A stretch of 5,899 nucleotides of DNA, from positions 1 to 5,899 of the forward strand of contig CACXED010000335.1 in the NCBI GenBank assembly GCA_902766575.1, read 5' to 3'. Source of the DNA: an uncultured Ruminococcus sp. Its GTDB lineage: Bacteria > Bacillota > Clostridia > Oscillospirales > CAG-272. Below are positions 1 to 5,811 of this stretch, piece by piece (positions within the stretch are counted from its first letter, which is position 1; every line of letters begins with the position of its first letter). A model generated the notes under the pieces. It was given only the letters and a program-made list of their open reading frames with translations, was not told the origin of the DNA and ran no database searches. The position numbers and the translations under genes are program-made.

Positions 1-18
1 AAAATCCGCTTTCCGGTA

Positions 19-47
19 TTGACATTTATAGTAAAATGTTGTATAAT
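19..47 (+). promoter_or_regulatory. Sigma-A type promoter for the lipoprotein gene
   Basis: A perfect -35 hexamer TTGACA (19-24) is followed by exactly 17 bp and a perfect -10 hexamer TATAAT (42-47). Transcription would start near position 54 and leave a leader of about 50 nt. The match to the housekeeping consensus is complete, so the downstream gene is probably well expressed without an alternative sigma factor. No operator is obvious apart from the tandem repeat that overlaps the -10. Confidence 0.85.
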
Positions 48-69
48 AATTTATGTTGTATAATAATTT
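36..69 (+). repeat. 17-bp tandem duplication carrying the -10 box
   Basis: The unit ATGTTGTATAATAATTT occurs twice head to tail with no mismatch (36-52 and 53-69), and the next base also matches. Each copy contains a TATAAT (42-47 and 59-64). Only the first has a TTGACA at the right distance; the hexamer 17 bp upstream of the second is ATGTTG. The second box would be an accessory start or the by-product of a slippage duplication. Confidence 0.9.
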
Positions 70-104
70 ATATTGAAAAATAGTTTTCAGCCAAGGAGAA
101 TAAT

Positions 105-2384
105 ATGAAAAACAAAGCTCTGCTTACATTTTTAGCGGCGATAATGATTTTAACGCTGTCCGGGCTGTCCGGCTGCGAAAGGAGCGAGCCGATCGTAAAG
201 GACGGTCTGACCGGCGTTTTCAGCGAGACGGCGATCCCTCTGCCCGACGGCTACGGAGTTTTTGAGGCTCCGGTCTGCTCGGACGGGGTGTTTACTGTCG
301 ATCTGTTCCTGATAGACGAAGATGGGAATTACTATGTCGATCGCGACAGAAAAGCGCTGACCTTTGACAAATCCGGAGAGGTGCTCGGAATCGAGCCGGG
401 GAAGCCTTTCAGCGCGTCCGGAAGCTTTGAGCTTGGAAAGGCGGTTTTTACTTCGGACGAGCGGTTTAACCTGACCTTTACCTATAAGGACGATGAAATT
501 GCCGTTATAAATCTCCCGCGGCTGTTCGGTCACGACGACAGCGAGTTTGATAATCAAAGGTACGACGCCGCTTCGTTCGGACTTATCTCGATCGCAGAGG
601 ACAGCGGGGTATACTATCTGCTCACGACCGACGGGATCTGCGCGGTCTCGCAGAGCGGCGACGTTCTCTGGACAAAGACCTACGGCTGCGAGACAGCGGC
701 GCTGCTCTCTACCGATATCGGGATCTTCTGCCTTGCCGGCGAGAGCTCGCCCGGCGGTTCTTCGGCTGACAAGACCTATTCGCTCCGCAGGCTCATGCCC
801 GACGGCTCGCTGGGGGACGCATCGGCTCTGCCCGACTGCATCGCCGGAGCGGACGGTATCGGCGGCAGAGGAGTCTCGTTCTATCGCGGAAGCTCGGATC
901 AGAAGCTCTACGCGGCGACCGAAACGGCGCTCTGGAGTCTGTCCATGGAGGTCAACAAAAAGAACGGCTCGGTCTCCTGCTCCGCTTCTGAGTGCCTGAA
1001 CTGGCTTAATTCCGATATCTCGCCGTCGTCGATCGCCGCGCTCTGCGTCGCCGACGAGAACACGGCGGCGGCTGTGCGCAGTACGAACGGCAGAAATCAG
1101 CTCGTACTGCTGACAAGGACTCCCGAAAGCGAGCTTTCCCAAAAGAAGATAATCAGGCTGGCTCTCATGTCCGAGCCGTATGAGTTCGCGCCGTATATCC
1201 AGTCCGCGATCGAGCGCTTCAACCGCGAAAACGGCGATTACCGCATCACCGTCACCGATTTCACGATCTACGAGAGCGAGCGCCGCTCAATGCTTTTCAA
1301 CGCGGAGCTTTCGGCGGGCAGAGTGCCGGATATACTGATCCTGTCGTCGGAATCGGAGAATGACCCGACCGTGCGCGATTATGCCGACAGCGGGATCTTC
1401 TGCGACCTGCTTGAGCTGATGAAAGCAAGCGGCGGCTTTGATTATGAAAATCTGCTCGGCTACGCGACAAAGCCCTATCTACAGGGCGGCAGGCAGTATG
1501 TGTTTCCGCTCAGACCGTCCGCCGAAACGCAGTTCGGCTCGTCCGAATATTTTTCCGGTCCGATGACTCCGGAGGAAGTGTTTTCCGAAATCGAAAGGCT
1601 CCCCGACGGCGTTCACTGGACAAGCGGAAGCCATTACTTCAAGATGACGACGCTCCAGGGGATAATGGACGATTTTATCGACTATGATAATTCGGTCTGC
1701 TCCTTTGATGACGGACGGCTTGAGGCTGTGCTCGACAGGCTCGCGCCTATCCCCGACGAGGGCATGGCGGATGGGCTTAAGACCAGTATTGAATGTTTCC
1801 GCGGGATAAATCGCGGCGAGCTGCGTCTGGTTCAGTATTTTCCGAAAAGTCTGAATAGCTTTGTCGCCATGAAGCGCTACATCGGCAGCGATATTACCGC
1901 GGTCGGATATCCGAGCTATGAAAAAAAGCTGTATGCCAGAAATACTGTCGGAGCATACTTTGCGATAACCGAGGCGAGCGACAGCAAAGAGGCGGCGTTC
2001 GGACTGCTCGTCGATATCCTCGCCGCCTTTGAGGAGCAGAATTTCAACGACGGGAACTACGCTTTTTTCAGGAGCGACGTCTACAGGCAGCTCGAAAAGT
2101 ACAGCGGCAAAACGATGTTCCTCGGCGACAGAGGGCTTCGCAGCGTAGACGATTCCGAGCTGACGCCGGCTATGACCGGCGGCTTCAAGCTCACAGCCGG
2201 GGACGCGGAGGAATACATCGCCTTTCTCGACTCGATCGACGCTATCCTGTCCACCGACTCGGCGATTTACTCTGTCTACTCGGACGAGTGCTTCAGCTCA
2301 GTACCGAGAAGCTCAAAGGAGCGGGCAGAGATGATCCAGTCGCAGGCCTCGATCATTCTGTCCGAGAACGACAGGCGCAAATGA
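105..2384 (+). CDS. Lipoprotein with beta-propeller-like N-terminus and ABC-type extracellular solute-binding domain
   Basis: The product is 759 residues. The start is fixed by AAGGAG (93-98), 6 nt before the ATG. Residues 1-24 form a type II signal peptide: a Lys-rich n-region, a hydrophobic core, then lipobox L21-S22-G23-C24, which predicts lipidation at Cys24 and anchoring on the outer face of the membrane. Residues about 30-340 are rich in short beta strands and look like degenerate PQQ/WD40-type blades (for example GICAVSQSGDVLWT, 177-190). From about residue 347 the pattern is that of a family 1 solute-binding protein: first strand IIRLALMSE, helix with FNRENGDY, ELSAGRVPDILIL (401-413), VGYPSYE (600-606 region), NTVGAYFAITEASDSKEAAF (613-632). 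The family normally delivers sugars or similar solutes to an ABC permease, but no permease or ATPase lies in the window and a terminator follows, so it may be an orphan receptor. The ligand cannot be told. The lipoprotein and binding-domain calls are firm; the propeller call is moderate. Confidence 0.85.
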   Translation: MKNKALLTFLAAIMILTLSGLSGCERSEPIVKDGLTGVFSETAIPLPDGYGVFEAPVCSDGVFTVDLFLIDEDGNYYVDRDRKALTFDKSGEVLGIEPGKPFSASGSFELGKAVFTSDERFNLTFTYKDDEIAVINLPRLFGHDDSEFDNQRYDAASFGLISIAEDSGVYYLLTTDGICAVSQSGDVLWTKTYGCETAALLSTDIGIFCLAGESSPGGSSADKTYSLRRLMPDGSLGDASALPDCIAGADGIGGRGVSFYRGSSDQKLYAATETALWSLSMEVNKKNGSVSCSASECLNWLNSDISPSSIAALCVADENTAAAVRSTNGRNQLVLLTRTPESELSQKKIIRLALMSEPYEFAPYIQSAIERFNRENGDYRITVTDFTIYESERRSMLFNAELSAGRVPDILILSSESENDPTVRDYADSGIFCDLLELMKASGGFDYENLLGYATKPYLQGGRQYVFPLRPSAETQFGSSEYFSGPMTPEEVFSEIERLPDGVHWTSGSHYFKMTTLQGIMDDFIDYDNSVCSFDDGRLEAVLDRLAPIPDEGMADGLKTSIECFRGINRGELRLVQYFPKSLNSFVAMKRYIGSDITAVGYPSYEKKLYARNTVGAYFAITEASDSKEAAFGLLVDILAAFEEQNFNDGNYAFFRSDVYRQLEKYSGKTMFLGDRGLRSVDDSELTPAMTGGFKLTAGDAEEYIAFLDSIDAILSTDSAIYSVYSDECFSSVPRSSKERAEMIQSQASIILSENDRRK

Positions 2385-2412
2385 TCGGAGCATAAATAAA
2401 AAATTAAAATTT

Positions 2413-2477
2413 CCGCCCGCCGAAGCGTGCTGCCGGGATATCATCCCGCAGATAATACAGCCCGGCGGGCGGTTTTT
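2413..2477 (+). terminator. Rho-independent terminator with nested hairpin after the lipoprotein gene
   Basis: A perfect 10-bp outer stem, CCGCCCGCCG (2413-2422) with CGGCGGGCGG (2463-2472), is followed by TTTTT (2473-2477). Between the arms a second hairpin can form: 2430-2439 pairs with 2443-2451, with one bulged C and a 3-nt loop. The element starts 28 nt after the stop codon and should separate this transcript from the sigma-factor gene downstream. Confidence 0.85.
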
Positions 2478-2558
2478 GAGATCTCATATCCGAGATATAC
2501 GGATCGTTGATTATATCTGATTTTCAATTTTTTTTGAAATTCTTAGCTATTTTTGATA

Positions 2559-2587
2559 TTGCATTGCCCGACATATTATGCTATAAT
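2559..2587 (+). promoter_or_regulatory. Extended -10 sigma-A promoter for the sigma-fusion gene
   Basis: TTGCAT (2559-2564), a 17-bp spacer and TATAAT (2582-2587) are preceded by the extended -10 dinucleotide TG at 2579-2580 (TGCTATAAT). The start of transcription would be near 2593-2595, giving a leader of about 70 nt. The preceding stretch 2478-2558 is AT-rich, with an eight-base palindrome GAGATCTC (2478-2485), a T-run at 2528-2535 and no gene. The promoter looks like the housekeeping type, so the sigma factor need not depend on itself for basal expression. Confidence 0.8.
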
Positions 2588-2595
2588 AAAAATGG

Positions 2596-2629
2596 AACCG
2601 GTCAATCAGCAGCTTGAAATTGATCGGTT
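2596..2629 (+). promoter_or_regulatory. Leader inverted repeat at the 5' end of the sigma-fusion mRNA
   Basis: AACCGGTCAAT (2596-2606) and ATTGATCGGTT (2619-2629) are complementary over 11 positions with one G-U wobble, around a 12-nt loop. G-U pairs could lengthen the stem back to 2594. The hairpin begins within a few bases of the predicted transcription start and is followed by TTTTGCATTATT. It may stabilise the mRNA 5' end, act as a weak attenuator, or as DNA be a protein-binding dyad just downstream of the promoter. The pairing is seen; the role is inferred. Confidence 0.55.
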
Positions 2630-2646
2630 TTGCATTATTTGACAAT

Positions 2647-2653
2647 AAAGGGG
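2647..2653 (+). promoter_or_regulatory. Ribosome binding site that decides the GTG start
   Basis: AAAGGGG lies 10 nt before GTG (2664-2666). An in-frame TAA at 2646-2648 excludes a start further upstream. The first in-frame ATG is codon 40, inside sigma region 2, so GTG is the only start that keeps the domain whole. Confidence 0.65.
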
Positions 2654-2663
2654 CGCGCATCAA

Positions 2664-5096
2664 GTGATCGACTACTCAGAGCTGGCAGCCTACGCGGAGC
2701 TGGCTAAGCAAAAGGACGAAAAAGCGTTTGCCAAGCTCTACGAAAAGACCTGCGGGATAGTCTACGGACTCGCCTGCTCCATGCTCGGTAACAGGGACTG
2801 CGCTGAGGATATCGTACAGGAAGTCTATCTCAAGGTATATCTCCATCTCGATCAGCTCAAGGACACCCACTGCTTTATCAGCTGGCTGCATATGATAACC
2901 TACACCACCTGTCAGGATCATCTGCGGCACGAAAGCCGCCGTCCGCAGCTCACCATGCCCGACGAGCCTGACTCCGACGAGGTCGAGGAATGGCTCAGAG
3001 GAGAGCATATCTCAAAGCTGTTCGACAGCGTGCTTTCGATGCTGCCGGAGGAGCAGCGTCAGGCGGTCTATCTGTTCTACTACCGTCAGATGACGGTCGG
3101 ACAGATCGCCGCGATCCAGGACTGCCCGATCGGAACGGTCAAGAGCCGTCTGATGTACGCAAAACGGACTCTCAAAAAGGCGCTCGAGGAGGAGGAACGC
3201 CGCTCGGGCGACAAGCTGACCCTCTCGCCGATAGCCGCGGCGCTCAGCGTCATGATGTCGCTTCCCGTGGTCGGCTATACCTTGTCCGCGGAAGCCGCGC
3301 AGAGGATATTAGCGTCGGTGCTCGCCGCTGCCGGAGCCGCCGGAGCCGCGGAGGGCGGAGTGCATATCGTCTCGGACATCACCGAGGAGGGCAGGTCTGT
3401 CTTATCCAAGAAATGGCTCGTCAGGGTGCCGCTCGCGGGAGTGCTCGGGATCACAGCGGTGATTATATCGGCTCTGCTGATCGCCGCGTTCAGCTCGTCC
3501 TCGGGAGAGGAGAAAGCTCCCAGCGCCGAAGTACCCTCAATACTCTCACTCTCCGATACGCAATTAAGCATGACTGCCGCGGAACAGCCGATTGAAGCGC
3601 TGTCCGCCTATCCGGCGATCGGCTACGATAATTCCCGCTCATACGCGTTCATGTCGGGATACGAGCGCAGTTCATATACCTCGCCGTCGAAGACCTCAAT
3701 CACCCTCGAAGCGGCCAGACGGACTGCCGAATGGATCCCCGACGGCAAAGCGTCCGAGGGCGAATATTTTGACGTCACGATACCAAAGGAATATATTTCA
3801 CAGATATCAAACAGGTATTACAGTCCGTTCGATACCGCCGCGCTCGACTTCAGGCTGATGATGTCGTGGGACGAGGAATGGCTGTATTTGTACTGCGAAT
3901 TGGTCGACGTCGACGGCTACAGCTGCTCTCCTCTGGTACAGGCTGTGACCGAACTCTGGCACGAGAGTATGTTTCAGGTCGCCGCGGCGAGCTTTGAGGA
4001 CAGCGACGAATTTGAAAATCTGATAGTCACAATGCTTAACGACGGCACAAAGCAGACGATGAAAGCCGACTACAGCAGCTATCTTCCCGTAAGCGAGGAT
4101 TTCTCGGTCGATATCCTCCCGGACGCAGACGGCGACCGGGTCATATACGAGCTGCGCGTCCCGTTCAGCTCGTTCCTCGGGGATTCCGAAGCGATCCCGG
4201 GCAGAAGATTCCGATTCTCGTTCGTCATAGGCACGGGAAATGATATGACTATGTGCCACACTCAGCTGGCTGAGGGAATCACCGGAAAATATGTAGGCGT
4301 GCCGTCGAAATTCGCAGTCCTGCAGCTGACCGACACGCCGTCGCAGAGCGAAAAGCTCCCGGTCGGATTTGACGCCGGAGACATCGCGCGGCTCAACGCA
4401 ATAATCCGGGAACACAATCTGCCGCTCGGATGCGCTCCGGACGACGGCTCGTCTATACCCGACGACTGGAGCGGGCATATGGCGTTCAGCGAATCGACCG
4501 GCAGACTTATAATGCTCAGGCTGTCGGATATGGAGCTTGGAGGCAGGCTCGATATCTCCGGCTTTGAATATCTCAAGATCGCTGAGCTCGACCGCACGGG
4601 ACTCGAAGCCCTCGACGCCCACGGAATGAGGCAGCTCGAGGTGCTCTGCTGCGATCGGAACAGCCTGACCGAGCTCAACGTCAGCAAAGACAGACTGCTG
4701 AGTACGCTGTCCTGCCGCGGAAACCGACTGACCGCGCTGGAGCTTTCGGGCTCGACCGCGATAGAGCGGCTCTACTGCGCGGAGAATCTGCTCGCGTCGC
4801 TCGACCTCTCCCCGCTGAGCGAGCTTGATTTGCTTTACTGCGGGAACAATCTGCTCGACGAGCTCGATCTGAAAAAGCAGTCGAATATCTCGGTGCTGAA
4901 ATGCGAGTGCAATATGCTGACCGAGCTCGATCTGTCCGGCTGTCCGAGGCTCGCGATCAACGACTGCAGTCACAATCTGCTCGCCGACGCCGAACCCGAT
5001 CAGCCTCAGCATCTGTTCTTCGAGTCGGAGCGTATCGACGGACGGATAATCAGCGAATGTGAATGTGGGTACAGAATCATCAAAGCGGAAGAATAA
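2664..5096 (+). CDS. Transmembrane ECF-type sigma factor fused to extracellular CBM9-like and leucine-rich-repeat domains
   Basis: The product is 810 residues; an ordinary ECF sigma factor has about 160-200. Region 2 spans about 22-92 (AEDIVQEVYLKVY, 47-59) and region 4 about 118-174 (LPEEQRQAVYLFYY, 127-140; helix-turn-helix MTVGQIAAIQDCPIGTVKSR, 143-162). An Ala-rich hydrophobic linker (about 186-230) follows, then a clear membrane helix at about 255-276 preceded by SKKWLVR, which puts the N-terminus inside. Residues about 350-556 fit a CBM9/DOMON-like sandwich: WIPDGKASEGEYFD (357-370), MSWDEEWLYLYCELVD (400-415), VIYELRVPFSSFL (493-505) and a closing FAVLQL. Residues 637-773 hold seven 21-residue leucine-rich repeats. 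Expected role: promoter recognition by a sigma factor held at the membrane and controlled by a surface ligand, perhaps a carbohydrate. ECF factors with fused membrane-spanning C-terminal extensions are known; this combination is not one I recognise. Its target promoters cannot be read from the window. The sigma and LRR calls are strong; the CBM9 call is moderate. Confidence 0.88.
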   Translation: MIDYSELAAYAELAKQKDEKAFAKLYEKTCGIVYGLACSMLGNRDCAEDIVQEVYLKVYLHLDQLKDTHCFISWLHMITYTTCQDHLRHESRRPQLTMPDEPDSDEVEEWLRGEHISKLFDSVLSMLPEEQRQAVYLFYYRQMTVGQIAAIQDCPIGTVKSRLMYAKRTLKKALEEEERRSGDKLTLSPIAAALSVMMSLPVVGYTLSAEAAQRILASVLAAAGAAGAAEGGVHIVSDITEEGRSVLSKKWLVRVPLAGVLGITAVIISALLIAAFSSSSGEEKAPSAEVPSILSLSDTQLSMTAAEQPIEALSAYPAIGYDNSRSYAFMSGYERSSYTSPSKTSITLEAARRTAEWIPDGKASEGEYFDVTIPKEYISQISNRYYSPFDTAALDFRLMMSWDEEWLYLYCELVDVDGYSCSPLVQAVTELWHESMFQVAAASFEDSDEFENLIVTMLNDGTKQTMKADYSSYLPVSEDFSVDILPDADGDRVIYELRVPFSSFLGDSEAIPGRRFRFSFVIGTGNDMTMCHTQLAEGITGKYVGVPSKFAVLQLTDTPSQSEKLPVGFDAGDIARLNAIIREHNLPLGCAPDDGSSIPDDWSGHMAFSESTGRLIMLRLSDMELGGRLDISGFEYLKIAELDRTGLEALDAHGMRQLEVLCCDRNSLTELNVSKDRLLSTLSCRGNRLTALELSGSTAIERLYCAENLLASLDLSPLSELDLLYCGNNLLDELDLKKQSNISVLKCECNMLTELDLSGCPRLAINDCSHNLLADAEPDQPQHLFFESERIDGRIISECECGYRIIKAEE
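4572..4982 (+). repeat. Seven-unit leucine-rich repeat region of the sigma fusion
   Basis: Protein residues 637-773 fall into one strict 21-residue register, with units starting at L637, L658, L679, I700, L721, I742 and L763. The consensus is LxxLxCxxNxLTxLDLSxxxx. Asn sits at position 9 in six units (N666, N687, N708, N729, N750, N771) and Cys at position 6 in the same six. The first unit is degenerate (D at 643 and T at 645), as expected for an edge cap. The repeat is at protein level; the DNA copies have diverged. Such arrays form curved solenoids that bind proteins or glycans. Confidence 0.9.
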
Positions 5097-5097
5097 C

Positions 5098-5140
5098 AAA
5101 GCCCCCTGAGCCGCACTTGTGTGCGGCTCAGGGGGGCTTT
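5098..5140. terminator. Bidirectional terminator between convergent genes
   Basis: GCCCCCTGAGCCGCAC (5101-5116) pairs with 5121-5137 around the loop TTGT, with one extra G in the 3' arm. Flanking AAA (5098-5100) and TTT (5138-5140) extend the stem and give a U-run on both strands. It begins one base after the sigma-fusion stop and lies 18 bases beyond the SDR stop on the other strand, so it can end both transcripts. Confidence 0.85.
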
Positions 5141-5157
5141 GTGTTCAAGTATATTTT

Positions 5158-5811
5158 TCAGTCTTTCCAGATGAAGTTGAAATTTATCGACTCTCCGCCG
5201 TCGACGACTATGCTCTGACCGGTGCAGAAGGAGTTCTTCACGGTCAGGAAATACGCCCACTCGGCGATCTCCTCGGGAGTCGCCCAGCGACGGAGCGGAG
5301 TTTCGTCCATTATCTGATTCCAGAGCTCCGGATCGTTCATGACACATTCGTTCATCGGCGTCAGGACTCCGCCCGGGTCGAGACTGTTGCAGACCGCGCC
5401 GAGCTTTGCCGCTCTGAGCGCCGCGTTCTTGGTGTATGCCAGAATACCGCCCTTGCTCGCGCAGTATTCCGGGAACTCCGAGCCGGTATGTGCGCTCGCC
5501 GAGCCGATGTGGAGTATCGCCTTTATCTCCGGCTGAAAGCCATAGCGCTCGGTGACACGGATGAGCGCCTTAAGGTTAATGTCGATATCGTCCTCGTTCT
5601 GAGTCCCGGCGCTGTTTATCAGAATATTGACGCCGTCAAGCTCGGGAAGGCTGTCGACGTCGCGGATATCGCGGATGTAATGAGTATAATTTTCGTCCTC
5701 GATCGTCGCTTCAGAGCGGTCGATGCCGATCACCTCGTGTCCTTCCGCTAAAAAACGAATTGCCACGGCTCTGCCTATTCCCCGCGACGAGCCGGTTATA
5801 AGTGCTTTCAT
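5158..5811 (-). CDS. Short-chain dehydrogenase/reductase (classical SDR family)
   Basis: The product is a 217-residue cytoplasmic Rossmann-fold oxidoreductase. The cofactor motif TGSSRGIG is at residues 6-13. Asp31 ends the second strand, which in this family favours NAD(H) over NADP(H). The NSAG motif is at 66-69, Asn79 is in the helix that completes the active site, and the catalytic residues are Ser104, Tyr116 and Lys120 (YCASK). PGG at 146-148 and the C-terminal GQSIVVDGG (198-206) are also typical. At 217 residues it is shorter than the usual 240-255: only 9 residues separate NSAG from Asn79, and the following helix is short too. The active-site set is complete, so it should be active. 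Substrate is unknown; 3-oxoacyl-ACP reductase is the common automatic label but nothing here supports it. The start is supported by GAGGAG (5817-5822), 5 nt upstream. It overlaps the upstream gene by ATGA and is probably translated with it. Confidence 0.9.
   Translation of the reverse strand: MKALITGSSRGIGRAVAIRFLAEGHEVIGIDRSEATIEDENYTHYIRDIRDVDSLPELDGVNILINSAGTQNEDDIDINLKALIRVTERYGFQPEIKAILHIGSASAHTGSEFPEYCASKGGILAYTKNAALRAAKLGAVCNSLDPGGVLTPMNECVMNDPELWNQIMDETPLRRWATPEEIAEWAYFLTVKNSFCTGQSIVVDGGESINFNFIWKD

Noticed and set aside
150..1142. A 330-codon open frame antisense to the lipoprotein gene.
   Set aside because: Arg-rich, low-complexity translation typical of an antisense shadow. The sense frame has a signal peptide, promoter and ribosome binding site.
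2523..2537. T-run flanked by TTCAA and TTGAA, as a possible second terminator.
   Set aside because: Short AT-only stem, not preceded by a GC-rich hairpin; it reads as the AT-rich upstream part of the promoter.
2594..2598. GGAAC resembling an ECF-type -35 element, suggesting autoregulation.
   Set aside because: No matching CGTC/GTC-type -10 lies at 16-17 bp, and the bases are better explained as part of the leader stem.
2639..2644. A perfect TTGACA that might be a second promoter close to the sigma start.
   Set aside because: No -10-like hexamer occurs 16-18 bp downstream, where the sequence is already coding (AAGTGA and following).
2664..3190. Possibility that the sigma part and the sensor part are two genes joined by a sequencing error.
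   Set aside because: The frame is continuous with no internal start plus ribosome binding site, and linker, membrane helix and outer domains follow in a topologically sensible order. Read mapping would settle it.
3807..5099. A 430-codon open frame antisense to the sensor half of the sigma fusion.
   Set aside because: It mirrors a GC-rich gene whose codons leave few stops on the opposite strand. It shows no domain pattern, starts inside the terminator region with no ribosome binding site, and the sense frame has clear repeats and motifs.
5119..5751. A 210-codon plus-strand frame opposite the SDR.
   Set aside because: The minus-strand frame carries the full SDR motif set with a good ribosome binding site; the plus frame has none.
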